From positions 124,001 through 188,000 of the forward strand of contig NZ_AUBY01000010.1 in NCBI RefSeq assembly GCF_000429485.1: a stretch of DNA of 64,000 nt, read 5' to 3'. Within the stretch, counting starts at the first letter, position 1. Every line of letters begins with the position of its first letter. The notes under the pieces are model-generated. The model made no database searches. It was not told the DNA's origin and saw only the letters and a list, made by a program, of their open reading frames with translations. Source of the stretch: Aliagarivorans marinus DSM 23064 (lineage in GTDB: Bacteria > Pseudomonadota > Gammaproteobacteria > Enterobacterales > Celerinatantimonadaceae). Of the stretch, positions 48,427 through 57,909 are shown one piece after another. The translations under genes were made by a program, and so were the position numbers.

Positions 48427-48978
48427 ATGCAGCTCCCTAAACTTGGGCCGGGCGTCCACCTCAACACCCAAAAGCTTGAGCAAGCCATCAGCCAACGGCT
48501 TGAGCAGATGACGATCAATCAGAAGCTGAACATCGTTAACAAGTACGCTCCTGACACCACAACCAGAGACAACATTCAGCCCGGGCAATCAATCTCGGTG
48601 TTCGATGTTGAGCAAGAGGATCGCGAACACTATCGGGGCCTAGAGACTCGGGATATCCTCAGCAGCATCGATTACACCTACACCACCCGCAAAGAGCTCT
48701 ACCTGACCCTGTCGACCTTGGCAGATCGCGGGGTGATTACCGACCGCTCCGCCCAGGGGGTTATCAGTGCCATCAGCCACGACGAAAACTTAAACGATGA
48801 CGTGCGCTTTAACTCGCTCAATTACGTGGAGAAACTGCTCAACAACCATATGGAAGTGGGCGATATCCGCCACAAATACATGCTCGAATCATTAATCGGC
48901 AGCAATAAGATGATGGAGGCTCTGCACGACCGAGCAGTTGAGTTGCGCCTCGAAGATGGGATTGACGAGTGGGTTTAA
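48427..48978 (+). CDS. Hypothetical cytoplasmic protein (183 aa)
   Basis: The ATG at 48427 (MQLPKLGPGVHLNTQKLEQA) is preferred over a TTG at 48358; the ribosome site is weak. The protein is polar and mostly helical, with no signal peptide or membrane segment. A repeated-looking helical part (RGVITDRSAQGVISAISHDE, then YVEKLLNNHMEVGDIRHKYM) suggests a small alpha-helical domain. It is followed 85 bp later by an acetyltransferase gene. No family is recognised. Confidence 0.6.
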   Translation: MQLPKLGPGVHLNTQKLEQAISQRLEQMTINQKLNIVNKYAPDTTTRDNIQPGQSISVFDVEQEDREHYRGLETRDILSSIDYTYTTRKELYLTLSTLADRGVITDRSAQGVISAISHDENLNDDVRFNSLNYVEKLLNNHMEVGDIRHKYMLESLIGSNKMMEALHDRAVELRLEDGIDEWV

Positions 48979-49063
48979 CTCATTCTGCCGTTGTCTGAAT
49001 TTGCCCAACCTGTGATGGGGATGCACAATACCCCTCCATTAACCGTTTTAAGCTCAAGCCCTT

Positions 49064-49546
49064 ATGTCGCTACACATTCGCCCCATTCAAGCCAGTGATG
49101 ATGTCCGTGTCCAGCAAATTATCCTACAAGTCGGTAAGGAGTTTGGCGCAATTGGCGAAGGCTTCGGCCCCTCCGATGCCGAGGTGGCGCAGATGAGCCA
49201 ACACTATCTGGCCGAGCAGCGCAGCTGCTACTTTGTCGCCGAGCTAGGCGGTGAGCTAGTCGGGGGCGGCGGCATCGCCGCGTTTAACCACAGCGCTGAT
49301 ACCTGCGAGCTGCGTAAGCTGTTTATCTTGCCACAAGGCCGCGGCCAAGGAGTGGGTCGTCAACTCAGCCAAGCCTGCTTAGCCTTCGCCAAAGACCAAG
49401 GCTACAGCCGCTGCTACTTAGATACCCTGAGCAATATGGACGCCGCGATTGCCCTCTATCACAGCCTTGGCTTTGAGCGGCTAACCCAGCCATTGGACGG
49501 CACCATCCATAACGGCTGCGATGTCGCAATGCTGAAAACCCTGTAA
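49064..49546 (+). CDS. GNAT acetyltransferase (160 aa)
   Basis: It has MSLHIRPIQASDDVRVQQII at the start, the acetyl-CoA loop KLFILPQGRGQGVGRQLSQA near 86-105 and the C-terminal IALYHSLGFERL typical of the family. The segment AELGGELVGGGGIAAF is the usual beta-4. The substrate is unknown. The next gene starts 32 bp later on the same strand and may be co-transcribed. Confidence 0.87.
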   Translation: MSLHIRPIQASDDVRVQQIILQVGKEFGAIGEGFGPSDAEVAQMSQHYLAEQRSCYFVAELGGELVGGGGIAAFNHSADTCELRKLFILPQGRGQGVGRQLSQACLAFAKDQGYSRCYLDTLSNMDAAIALYHSLGFERLTQPLDGTIHNGCDVAMLKTL

Positions 49547-49578
49547 CACTTATCCAAACTCACAAGGACGTAACATCA

Positions 49579-49893
49579 ATGAAGTACCTCGTTGTAGCCA
49601 CCTCCATCGTTCACGACACAAGTTGGACGCAGGAGTACACCGAAAAAGTCTCCGCTATGGTCGCTGAGCACGGCGGCAAGTACCTACTAAGAAGCACTAA
49701 TTTCGAGGTATTGGAAGGCGATTTAGAGCCGCAAGTGTTGGTGCTGATTGAGTTTCCCAGCAAGCAGGATTTCGACGCCTTCTATCACAGCGAGGCTTAT
49801 CGCCCCTTTAAGGAGGCGCGGCAACAAGGCTCTAGAGGAAGTTTTTTCCTCACCCCGTTTATCGATGAGGCGGCCGTTGAGCAAACCCAATGA
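49579..49893 (+). CDS. DUF1330-family protein
   Basis: The product has 104 residues of ferredoxin-like (dimeric alpha-beta barrel) fold. The pattern HGGKYLLRSTNFEVLEG then VLIEFPSKQDFDAFYHSEAY matches DUF1330. These proteins have no assigned reaction. AAGGACG lies 9 bases before the ATG. It overlaps the next gene by 4 bases (ATGA), so both are coupled. Confidence 0.88.
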   Translation: MKYLVVATSIVHDTSWTQEYTEKVSAMVAEHGGKYLLRSTNFEVLEGDLEPQVLVLIEFPSKQDFDAFYHSEAYRPFKEARQQGSRGSFFLTPFIDEAAVEQTQ

Positions 49894-50531
49894 GAAGCTG
49901 GAGCCGTCGGCGTCTAATCAAAACAGGATTGAGCTGTTTACTGCTACCCGTTGTGGGTTGTAGCCACCAGCCGAGCGCAACTCGTCAGTTTTCCGCTGCC
50001 AAAGCCAAGGTACATAACCGCGGCAGCGCCCCGGACGACTTCCTTAACCTACTGGTGGATTGGGCCCAAGATGCGCCCGATGAGATCTTTACAGTTAATT
50101 CGCATTTCGACATCTACTCGGTAGTCGCACCACAGCTTGGCCCTTGGCGTAACCTCACCCATCGCAAGGCTGCCATGCTTGAGGTGTTGCGGGTATTGGG
50201 CGGCTTTGAGAGTAGTTGGGACTGGCAGGCCGGGCGCGATACCACGAACCCGAGCTCCAACACCGCATGTACCATGGAAGCGGGGATCTTCCAGTGCTCT
50301 GGGGATTCGATGTACTTCGATGCCTCACTCAAGCAGCTGCTGTATCGAGCACGCGGCATCAGCGACTGCGACACCTTCCGTGACGAAACCCAGCGCAACC
50401 CACGCTTCGCCATCGAATACTGCGCCCGCTTGCTACGTTTCACCGTAAAACACCACGGGCCGATTAAGCGCCGCGAGATCAACCCGTGGTTAAGCAAAGA
50501 GGCGATGGCCGAGTTTGAGCGCTATCTATAG
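49890..50531 (+). CDS. Lipoprotein, possible lysozyme-like fold (213 aa)
   Basis: The N-terminus SRRRLIKTGLSCLLLPVVGC is a lipoprotein signal with twin arginines and lipobox LPVVGC. The central part, LGGFESSWDWQAG then ACTMEAGIFQCSGDSM, puts a Glu at the end of a helix followed by a Cys-containing turn. This recalls transglycosylase or goose-type lysozyme active sites. The resemblance is weak. It overlaps the DUF1330 gene by 4 bp and converges on the DUF6963-like gene 5 bp away. Confidence 0.6.
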   Translation: MRSWSRRRLIKTGLSCLLLPVVGCSHQPSATRQFSAAKAKVHNRGSAPDDFLNLLVDWAQDAPDEIFTVNSHFDIYSVVAPQLGPWRNLTHRKAAMLEVLRVLGGFESSWDWQAGRDTTNPSSNTACTMEAGIFQCSGDSMYFDASLKQLLYRARGISDCDTFRDETQRNPRFAIEYCARLLRFTVKHHGPIKRREINPWLSKEAMAEFERYL

Positions 50532-50536
50532 CAAGA

Positions 50537-51463
50537 CTACGCCACTACTTCGCAGTTCAAATTCAGTTGCTCTGCCCCGTCTTTTCCCTGCTCGACACAC
50601 AAGAATGAAATGCGCCCATGGGTGCAAACCACATAAGGTTCATCAGCGGTCACCCCGTACAGGCCCTGCGGGTTATAGACTTCGGTGCCCTTTAAAAACA
50701 GCGATCCTTCGTAATAGGGAGCAAAACAGCGCTCGTCATTCAACTCAGCTCGAAGGACTTGACCGGCGGCGTCTACAAATAGCTTATTGAAAGGTGCCAC
50801 TCTAAGCTCAGTGTCAGAGTGAAGACAAATCACTCCCAGCTCTTGCTCAGGCCTGGTAACCGAACCAATGATAAAATCCTTCACCAACTCAGCAGGCGCA
50901 ATGGAGTTCATGGTCAGCGCTATCGAACACGTTTCGGTGCACTCTAAGCCGGCAGCGGTATCATCTCTTTCGCTGAGCATGGCGCAGTCTTGTTGATACA
51001 GCCCCCCCAGCTTGTCGATGGCGACAAAGCCTGCATCCAAGTCTGGATACTGTGCTAAAAGGCCGTCTAATTGCTCGGCGTTGATTCCACGACCTTGTAT
51101 CTCATTTAACAGCCGTTGGTTAAGCGCCTCACCACTGGAGGAAAGTAGCTGCGGGAAACGGTGGCCGCTGACAATATTGCCCTGCTCGTCCCATGCTAAG
51201 AAGCGCGACAAGGGCTCTGGCCGCCACGCCCCCGAAGAGATAAGCCCTATCCGTTGACTACCTTGCAGCTCAGCCACGCGCCCTTGCAGCGCCGTTACAC
51301 CACCGTTCTGGGTATCAAAATAGTGCGGCTGATTGTGTTCATCGAACACCACCATGGTGACGAATCCGCCAATTGCGCCGCCAGCAAACTGCTCAGCGCG
51401 GGACAACGCATCGACAACTTTCAGCGCGATGTTTGGCCCATCTGCAACAATACCAATGGTCAT
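50537..51463 (-). CDS. DUF6963-like protein linked to a peptide-type ABC importer
   Basis: The product has 308 residues. The start [20 protein letters not shown] and the segment GGAIGGFVTMVVFDE resemble a family I recall as DUF6963; I am not certain of the number. The Gly-rich N-terminus without signal peptide suggests an Ntn-hydrolase-like cytoplasmic enzyme, which is inference. It overlaps the transporter ATPase gene by one base (TGATG) as the last gene of the operon. Its substrate is probably the imported compound. Confidence 0.6.
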   Translation of the reverse strand: MTIGIVADGPNIALKVVDALSRAEQFAGGAIGGFVTMVVFDEHNQPHYFDTQNGGVTALQGRVAELQGSQRIGLISSGAWRPEPLSRFLAWDEQGNIVSGHRFPQLLSSSGEALNQRLLNEIQGRGINAEQLDGLLAQYPDLDAGFVAIDKLGGLYQQDCAMLSERDDTAAGLECTETCSIALTMNSIAPAELVKDFIIGSVTRPEQELGVICLHSDTELRVAPFNKLFVDAAGQVLRAELNDERCFAPYYEGSLFLKGTEVYNPQGLYGVTADEPYVVCTHGRISFLCVEQGKDGAEQLNLNCEVVA

Positions 51464-53289
51464 CAGGCCACATCCTCCGTTACCGGGCTTGGCGCAACCG
51501 CAGCGCTGTCATCAGCTACGTAATGCTCACCGATAGAGGCGATATTGGTCATGTTATGGCGAGGAATTTCTTCAAAAATAGAGCGCACCGGACTGGGAAT
51601 TTCTGAATTGTTCAGGGGCCGGTTGAGCAAGCTGGCCTTGGTTGGGTCCGCCACAGGCACCGCCTCAAGCAGGCGTTGGGTATAGCTATGCTGTGGGCGG
51701 TTGATCACGCGTGCCGTGTCGCCCATCTCAACAATTCGCCCCATATACATCACCGCCACGCGGTCGCTTATCTGCTCGACTACGGCTAAGTCATGGGAGA
51801 TAAACAGCAAGCTGATCCCCAGCTCTTGCTGCAACGATTGCAATAACTCGATGACCTGAGCCTGCACGGTGACATCGAGCGCTGACAAACATTCGTCGGC
51901 AACAATCACCCTTGGCTCACAGGCAATGGCGCGCGCAATGCAAATCCGCTGGCGCTGCCCGCCCGAGAACTGATGCGGGTAGCGCGTCATATCATCGGCA
52001 CTCAAGCCAACCCGCTCAAACAGTTCGGCAACGCGTTCTTTGCGCTCGGAGTCAGGGCAGATATCAAATAGCTTTAATGGCTCTTCCACCAATGCGCCCA
52101 CAGTTTTGCGCGGGTTTAACGAGGCAAAGGGGTCTTGGAAGATCATCTGAATTTGCTTGCGTAAGGGCCGCATCATACTGGCGCTCCAGCCAGTAATGTC
52201 CCGCCCCCGATAGCGTATTGCCCCCGCGCAGCTTGGCACGAGGTTGAGAATCGCTCGACCCAAGGTCGACTTACCGCTGCCACTTTCACCAACCAAGGCC
52301 AAGGTTTCCCCCGGAAATAGCTTTAGACTGACTTGCTCAACCGCGTGAACCCGTGAGCGAACGCGATTAAACAGCCCTTCTCTTACATCAAACTGCACAC
52401 ACAGATCCGCCACATCAAATAAAGGAACTGCCGCATCATTTTCTGTAATCGTTGCTATCGGCTGTTTCGCACTGCTGCCTAGCTTAGGCACTGAAGCCAG
52501 CAGTGTTTGGGTGTAAGCCTGCTTGGGCTTGCTGAACACTTGCTGCACGCTACCGGCTTCCACAAAGTCGCCACGCCGCATCACCAGTACCCGATCAGCC
52601 GCCTCGGCCACCACGCCCATATCATGGGTGATCAGCATCACGGCGGTGTTGTACTGGGTTTTGAGGGTATTTATCAGCTTGAGGATCTGCGCCTGAACCG
52701 TCACATCCAATGCGGTGGTTGGCTCATCGGCAATCAGGATGCGCGGCCGGCAGGCCAGTGCCATCGCAATCATCACCCGTTGGCGCATACCACCAGATAA
52801 CTGATGGGGATACTGCGCCATACGTTTTCGCGCTTCGGGAATACGCGCTTCTTGTAGCATGGAGACGGCGAGTTCAAAGGCCTCACTGCGTGATAAAGGC
52901 TGATGAGTCAGGATCCCTTCCATCAACTGCTCACCAATACTAAGCACTGGAGTCAGTGCGGTCATCGGCTCTTGGAAGATCATCGCGATATGGTTACCGC
53001 GTACCTTACGCAATGACTGATCGCTCTGGCTCAGCAACTCCACCTGTTCGCCATGCTTACTCAGCATGGCTTGCCCACTCACATGAGCGCTGTCCGCTGG
53101 AAGTAAACCTAGCAGAGCCCGAGACATCACACTTTTACCCGAGCCCGATTCTCCCACTACCGCTAACGTCTCTCCGGCTAGCACGTCAAAGCTCATTGCC
53201 TTGACCACCGTTTTAGCACTTTTTCCCTGTTTAAAAGACACCGACAGATCTGCGACCGACAGTACAACAGGGGATTGAGTCTCAACCAT
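51463..53289 (-). CDS. Peptide-type ABC importer, fused double ATPase (GsiA-like)
   Basis: The product has 608 residues with two ABC domains in one chain, as in GsiA. Walker A motifs are [14 protein letters not shown] near 46 and [14 protein letters not shown] near 333; signatures are [16 protein letters not shown] and [16 protein letters not shown]; Walker B motifs are [11 protein letters not shown] and [11 protein letters not shown], the second with Cys in place of Pro. Each half ends with the oligopeptide-family C-terminal tail. It energises the two permeases encoded upstream, and overlaps the neighbouring genes by one base on both sides. Confidence 0.92.
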   Translation of the reverse strand: MVETQSPVVLSVADLSVSFKQGKSAKTVVKAMSFDVLAGETLAVVGESGSGKSVMSRALLGLLPADSAHVSGQAMLSKHGEQVELLSQSDQSLRKVRGNHIAMIFQEPMTALTPVLSIGEQLMEGILTHQPLSRSEAFELAVSMLQEARIPEARKRMAQYPHQLSGGMRQRVMIAMALACRPRILIADEPTTALDVTVQAQILKLINTLKTQYNTAVMLITHDMGVVAEAADRVLVMRRGDFVEAGSVQQVFSKPKQAYTQTLLASVPKLGSSAKQPIATITENDAAVPLFDVADLCVQFDVREGLFNRVRSRVHAVEQVSLKLFPGETLALVGESGSGKSTLGRAILNLVPSCAGAIRYRGRDITGWSASMMRPLRKQIQMIFQDPFASLNPRKTVGALVEEPLKLFDICPDSERKERVAELFERVGLSADDMTRYPHQFSGGQRQRICIARAIACEPRVIVADECLSALDVTVQAQVIELLQSLQQELGISLLFISHDLAVVEQISDRVAVMYMGRIVEMGDTARVINRPQHSYTQRLLEAVPVADPTKASLLNRPLNNSEIPSPVRSIFEEIPRHNMTNIASIGEHYVADDSAAVAPSPVTEDVA

Positions 53290-54149
53290 TACGACTCTCC
53301 TTTACGGCGAGGATCCAGCACACTACGTAGCTGCTCCCCTAGTACATTAAACAACAACACAATCAGCACGATACAACCGCCTGGAATCATCAATAGCCAA
53401 GGGGCTCGCTGGAAGTAGTTCTTACTGCTGGCTAACATCGCCCCCCATTCAGGAGAAGGCGGCTGGGCACCTAGGCCAAGATAGCTAAGGCCAGAAGTGG
53501 CGAGGATGGCATTCGATAAACCAATGGTGGCAACCACCAGCATCACTGGCACCACATTTGGCAGAATATGCACAAACAGTACTCGGAAATGGCTAGCGCC
53601 CAAGGCGATAGTGGACTCGACATAGACCTGCTTTTTTTCAACTAATACCGCGCCATAGCAAACCCGCGCATAAAATGGGATGGCGGCAATGCCGATTGCC
53701 AGCATGGCGTTTTCCAAACTCGGCCCCAGCACGGCAACTAACGACAACGCAATCACAATCTCGGTAAAGCTGAACAACACATCCATGCCACGCATTAGCA
53801 GTTTCTCAGGCCAGCCGCCGCAGTAACCGGCTATCAGTCCAATCAACATGCCAAATCCTAGCGATACGCCTACCGACACCAAGCCCACCATTAAGGTCAA
53901 ACGAGTCCCCATCAAAATGCGACTGAAGATGTCTCGGCCAAACTCATCGGTACCAAACCAATGCGCCCAACTCGGTGGCGAAAGACGGGGACCGCTGGCC
54001 ATCGCCTCAAAATCATAGGGGCTGATAAGCGGTGCCAACAGCGCCACTATCACGAGGGCAGCAACGATGCCCAGCAATACGGCTAGCCTGCTTGGCCGCC
54101 ATGTTAAACGCCCGGCGCAAAGCGAGGGAGTTTTGATCACCTGTTCCAT
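53289..54149 (-). CDS. Peptide-type ABC importer, DppC-like permease
   Basis: The product has 286 residues and about six membrane segments. The N-terminal OppC-type segment has APLISPYDFEAM and HWFGTDEFGRDIFSRILMG, and the EAA loop is ALGASHFRVLFVHILPNVVP. The last base of its stop overlaps the ATPase start (TAATG). It pairs with the DppB-like permease 4 bp upstream. The substrate class (peptide, opine, sulfonate conjugate or nickel) cannot be read from it. Confidence 0.93.
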   Translation of the reverse strand: MEQVIKTPSLCAGRLTWRPSRLAVLLGIVAALVIVALLAPLISPYDFEAMASGPRLSPPSWAHWFGTDEFGRDIFSRILMGTRLTLMVGLVSVGVSLGFGMLIGLIAGYCGGWPEKLLMRGMDVLFSFTEIVIALSLVAVLGPSLENAMLAIGIAAIPFYARVCYGAVLVEKKQVYVESTIALGASHFRVLFVHILPNVVPVMLVVATIGLSNAILATSGLSYLGLGAQPPSPEWGAMLASSKNYFQRAPWLLMIPGGCIVLIVLLFNVLGEQLRSVLDPRRKGES

Positions 54150-54153
54150 GGCT

Positions 54154-55077
54154 CTACTCCTGCCTAATACGTGGATCTAAAAAGGCATACAGCAGGTCCA
54201 TTGCCACCGACACCAACACAACAATCATTGAGAAGCACAACACAAAGCCTTGAATCAACGGGTAGTCCCGCTGGAAGATGGCTTGAATCGCCAACCGCCC
54301 CACCCCGTTCCAGCTGAATACATATTCGATCACAATCGCGCCCCCCATCATGTAGGCAAACTGCATCCCTAGTACAGACACGATGGGAATCAAGCCTGAA
54401 CGCAGCGCATGACGCAGCAATACCTTGGGCTTAGATAAGCCTTTGGCACGTGCGGTGAGCAGATAGTCCTGAGCGAATACGTCAATCATGGTTGAGCGCA
54501 CTATCCGGCCAATCACCGCCGCTTGGCAGGCCGCCAAAGTCACCGCGGGCAGCACCAAACTACCGAGCCCCTGCCCCGCTACTGGAAACCAGCCTAACTC
54601 AACGGAGAATAACGACAGTACAATCAGTCCCAACCAAAATGGCGGTACCGATATTCCTACCACAGTGCCCGTCATCAGCACCTTATCTGGCCACTGCCCT
54701 TGTTTGTAAGCGGCTATAAAACCGGACACGCCGCCGAACGCTATGGCGAGAGTTAGCGCGCTCAAGGTCAACAGCAACGTATTGGGCAAGCGCAATAACA
54801 GCAGCTCCGCAACCGATTGCTGGCCACGAATGGTGACGCCCATATCCCCTTGCAGCAGCTTACCCATATAGATGATGTACTGATGGATGATAGAGCGATC
54901 CAGCCCCAGACTGTGGCGGATCTGCTCTAGCTGCTCAGGGCTAGTCGTCGCCGATTGAGCGTACATAATCTGCACCGGGTCGCCCGGCACTAGGTGAATC
55001 AAAAAGCAGATAGCCAGAGTGGTGATCCAAACCGTCAACGCGGCACTCATTAGTCGCTGCAGCAGGTAGGTAGTCAT
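54154..55077 (-). CDS. Peptide-type ABC importer, DppB-like permease
   Basis: The product has 307 residues. It starts MTTYLLQRLMSAALTVWITT and has the DppB-typical FLIHLVPGDPV near 25-35 and the EAA loop TARAKGLSKPKVLLRHALRS. About six membrane segments. It is the second gene of the transport operon, 56 bp after the binding-protein gene, with an AAGGAG-like site before its start (GAGGAGACC). Confidence 0.93.
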   Translation of the reverse strand: MTTYLLQRLMSAALTVWITTLAICFLIHLVPGDPVQIMYAQSATTSPEQLEQIRHSLGLDRSIIHQYIIYMGKLLQGDMGVTIRGQQSVAELLLLRLPNTLLLTLSALTLAIAFGGVSGFIAAYKQGQWPDKVLMTGTVVGISVPPFWLGLIVLSLFSVELGWFPVAGQGLGSLVLPAVTLAACQAAVIGRIVRSTMIDVFAQDYLLTARAKGLSKPKVLLRHALRSGLIPIVSVLGMQFAYMMGGAIVIEYVFSWNGVGRLAIQAIFQRDYPLIQGFVLCFSMIVVLVSVAMDLLYAFLDPRIRQE

Positions 55078-55133
55078 AAGGTCTCCTCATTGCCGGGCGG
55101 GTAGCCCGGCAGCACACATAATTAGCAGCGCGC

Positions 55134-56672
55134 TTAGTTCACGACCACATCGGTAAAGATGGGTTGGTTAAACGGTTCAAACTTGAGCCCAGAGACGCTG
55201 TCATTCACGCCGTATAGCCACACCCACCCCGGTGTGTAGATAGGCACATGCACCGCCTGCTCAATAAGATAAGCCTGTACTTGCTGCACAATCTCCAGCC
55301 GTTTTTCAGGGTTGGTTTCCAAACGGGTTTGCTTGAGCAGGGCATCCAACTCAGGCGAGTTGTACCCGTCGTAAGCGCCGGGCGAGTGCCATAACTGATA
55401 GAGAATGTCTGGGTCGTACCAAGACCAGCCCATCAAGTCCATCGAGCCCTTGCCTTCGGTGATATGGTTTTCCTGTTTTACCCGCGCATTCAGCGAGCCG
55501 ATATCCATGATTTCGATAGAGACTTCAATCCCAACTTGCTTAAGCTGGCTTTGGAAAACCTGTAGCAGTTTGTCGCGGCTGCCGTCGGTCCAAGTCATGA
55601 TCTTCACGTCCATCGGATTGCGCTTGTCGTAGCCGAGTTCGGCGAGCAGCTGTTTCGCTTTAGCGGGGTCGTACTGATAGCCAATGCGCTTACAGTAGTC
55701 TTGGTCATTGCCCATCACGCCGCGCGCCACGGTGCAATGCTCGCGCTCTACCAGCCCCTCAAACACAATGTCTAGGGCCATATCCGGGTCAATCGCATAG
55801 GCAACAGCTTGGCGCGCGCGAACATCGTTAAACGGTGGGCGCGACACGGCAAACTCGATAAACACATTTTGTCCGGTGTTAGGCGCGGAAAGCAGGTTCA
55901 AGTGAGGGTGGTTTTCGACTACCGAAACACTCTCCAGCGGCGGCTCGGCGATATGTACCTCACCGGTTTGCAACGCTGCCAGACGGGCCTGCGCTTCAGG
56001 CATAACCTTGATGATCAGCTTGTCCATTTTCGCGGGGCCAGCGTTTCCAGCCATACGGCCGTGATTCACGTAGGCCTCGTTGCGCGCTAACTCAATACGA
56101 TCGCCTTTGATCCACTGCACTAACTGCCAAGCACCAGTGCCAATCGCGGTAGTACTGCCAAAGGAGGCCAGCGACTGCTCATTGGACTTACAGATCATGC
56201 TGGCGAACGGGTCAGCCATAAAAGGAATAAATGCGCCGAAGGGTTCACTAAAACTAAAGCTAACAGTTTGCGCATCCACAGCGTTTACCGACTCGATGGG
56301 CCCCCACGCACTTTGGGTGTTGCTTGGGTTCGTCTCTGAAAAAGCGCGCTGATAGGTATAGATAACATCTTCAGCAGTAAACTCGCTGCCATCATGGCAC
56401 TGGATCCCTTCATGTAGAACAAAGGTTACTTGCGTACCATCGTCACTCACCCGGTAGTCCTTGGCTAAGTTGGGGCCAATATTACCCTCAGCATCGCGCG
56501 CCAATAAGGGCTCATAGATCTGATTCCACACCTGCATTGACAGAGTAGATGTGGTGCGGTGGGGGTCAAGGCTATCTATATCGCCATAGCGTGCCCAGAT
56601 AATGTCATTGCTCGCCATCGCCGGGCCTGTTAGCAGCCCTATAGCAATCAGCAAAGAGAGAGGTTTGGTCAT
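55134..56672 (-). CDS. Peptide-type ABC importer, substrate-binding protein
   Basis: The ATG at 56672 (MTKPLSLLIAIGLLTGPAMA) starts a signal peptide and follows AAAAGGACG; 512 residues. The upstream ATG at 56759 is rejected. It shows the SBP_bac_5 family patterns GDIDSLDPHRTTS, EGNIGPNLAKDYRVSDDG and EFTAEDVIYTYQRAF. It has a single extra Cys pair (CHDG, MICKS). First gene of the operon SBP-permease-permease-ATPase-DUF6963-like. A dyad at 56733-56759 lies just upstream. Confidence 0.92.
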   Translation of the reverse strand: MTKPLSLLIAIGLLTGPAMASNDIIWARYGDIDSLDPHRTTSTLSMQVWNQIYEPLLARDAEGNIGPNLAKDYRVSDDGTQVTFVLHEGIQCHDGSEFTAEDVIYTYQRAFSETNPSNTQSAWGPIESVNAVDAQTVSFSFSEPFGAFIPFMADPFASMICKSNEQSLASFGSTTAIGTGAWQLVQWIKGDRIELARNEAYVNHGRMAGNAGPAKMDKLIIKVMPEAQARLAALQTGEVHIAEPPLESVSVVENHPHLNLLSAPNTGQNVFIEFAVSRPPFNDVRARQAVAYAIDPDMALDIVFEGLVEREHCTVARGVMGNDQDYCKRIGYQYDPAKAKQLLAELGYDKRNPMDVKIMTWTDGSRDKLLQVFQSQLKQVGIEVSIEIMDIGSLNARVKQENHITEGKGSMDLMGWSWYDPDILYQLWHSPGAYDGYNSPELDALLKQTRLETNPEKRLEIVQQVQAYLIEQAVHVPIYTPGWVWLYGVNDSVSGLKFEPFNQPIFTDVVVN

Positions 56673-56732
56673 CTTTTGCGTCCTTTTCAATATCGAGGTT
56701 CCTGCACCTAACATTGCAACAGCCATACCCAA

Positions 56733-56759
56733 ATGATTAGTTTTCCAATAACTAGTCAT
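56733..56759. promoter_or_regulatory. Operator-like dyad before the transport operon
   Basis: ATGATTAGTT (56733-56742) and AACTAGTCAT (56750-56759) are inverted arms matching at 9 of 10 positions around a 7-base spacer, 61 bp before the binding-protein start. The RpiR regulator gene lies next upstream. The rest of 56673-56993 holds nothing else I can name. Confidence 0.5.
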
Positions 56760-56993
56760 TTATGAGATTTAAGGATCGCTTTTGAGGAATTACATGAGAA
56801 TTAGTGCGTTCAGTTAGCCTTCCATCAAGCTATCACCTTGATAAAAAGACAGTAATTGCACTAAAACTGAGCAAGGCTAGCACTGCAATGAAGCACTGGG
56901 GCTTGTTATGTCGATGGCGACCCTGCACAGTCTTCGCCTTGCCTGATTGGCCTAGAAATCGCTGCAAAAACGAACATGAAAGATAAGCAGGCC

Positions 56994-57830
56994 CTAGCCA
57001 TTCCACTCGTCGTGAAGACTTTCAATAAAGTACAGACGCTTAATAGCAGGTTCGCCCAACACCCCACCAACTTCTGCGCAAAGATGGTTAATCAAACTGA
57101 TACCGGCAGTCCCGGAGTCAAACATGTACATACCCCGGCTGCGATAACGCAGCATCGACACTCCAGGCAAGGACTGAACGGTTTCACCGCTAATCAATAC
57201 GATATGGGCGCCTGCAGCCTGCCCTGAGGCAATGATCTTAAGATCGTCGGGAGAGAGGCGGCGCTGGGCAAACACCATAATGACATCAGATTCCGAGATG
57301 GACGCAAACTCCTCAGCAACCGGAAACCCTGACAAAGGAATCATCCGAATATCAGATTTCACCCTTATCAGTAGTGAACGTGCGTAGTGGGCCATCGCAT
57401 AGTCATCATCAAAGCCCACCACCCACAGTTTATTGGCCGCAACCAGTTGCTGGACGATGGTATTTAGCAGGTCTTGATCGAGCCGCTCGTAGGTATGCTG
57501 GATATTTTCTTGCTCGCTACTGAGGTGCAGCTGGGTGTGCTTTTTTAGGTTACCCGCCGCATAACGGGCAGTAAGTCGGGCCTCTTGTTGCTGATTCGAG
57601 ACATTGATATCGCCCGACTCCTTGAGGGCATGCTTAAAGTGCTGGTAGCCGAGCCGCTTAATAAAACGGGACACCGTCGAGACACTCACCCCCGCCAGCG
57701 CCGCCAGCTCACCCGCACTGTAGTTTCGTAGCAGCGGACCTAAGCGCAACATCGCTTCAGCAAGGGCGCGCTCACGTCGCGAAAGCTGTTCTTCAATCAC
57801 TCGGATTCTGGCTTGCAGGTTACTTTTCAT
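56994..57830 (-). CDS. MurR/RpiR-family transcriptional regulator
   Basis: The product has 278 residues. The N-terminal HTH_6 domain reads YSAGELAALAGVSVSTVSRF then IKRLGYQHFKHALKE near 38-75. The C-terminal SIS domain (about 120-260, KLWVVGFDDDYAMAHYARSL, VIMVFAQRRLSPDDL) usually senses a sugar phosphate. It is 321 bp upstream of the ABC importer on the same strand and likely controls it. The SIS domain may bind a non-sugar ligand here. Confidence 0.88.
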   Translation of the reverse strand: MKSNLQARIRVIEEQLSRRERALAEAMLRLGPLLRNYSAGELAALAGVSVSTVSRFIKRLGYQHFKHALKESGDINVSNQQQEARLTARYAAGNLKKHTQLHLSSEQENIQHTYERLDQDLLNTIVQQLVAANKLWVVGFDDDYAMAHYARSLLIRVKSDIRMIPLSGFPVAEEFASISESDVIMVFAQRRLSPDDLKIIASGQAAGAHIVLISGETVQSLPGVSMLRYRSRGMYMFDSGTAGISLINHLCAEVGGVLGEPAIKRLYFIESLHDEWNG

Positions 57831-57841
57831 AAGCTAACAAC

Positions 57842-57857
57842 TTGTCATTTTTGACAA
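57842..57857. promoter_or_regulatory. Perfect dyad upstream of the RpiR gene
   Basis: TTGTCA (57842-57847) and TGACAA (57852-57857) flank four T. It lies 11 bp before the ATG, a position suited to autorepression or to a promoter -35 region. Confidence 0.45.
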
Positions 57858-57909
57858 AAACTAAGAAAGAACCGTGCCAGATGAGCTAAGCAATCCTTAT
57901 ACAAGCACA

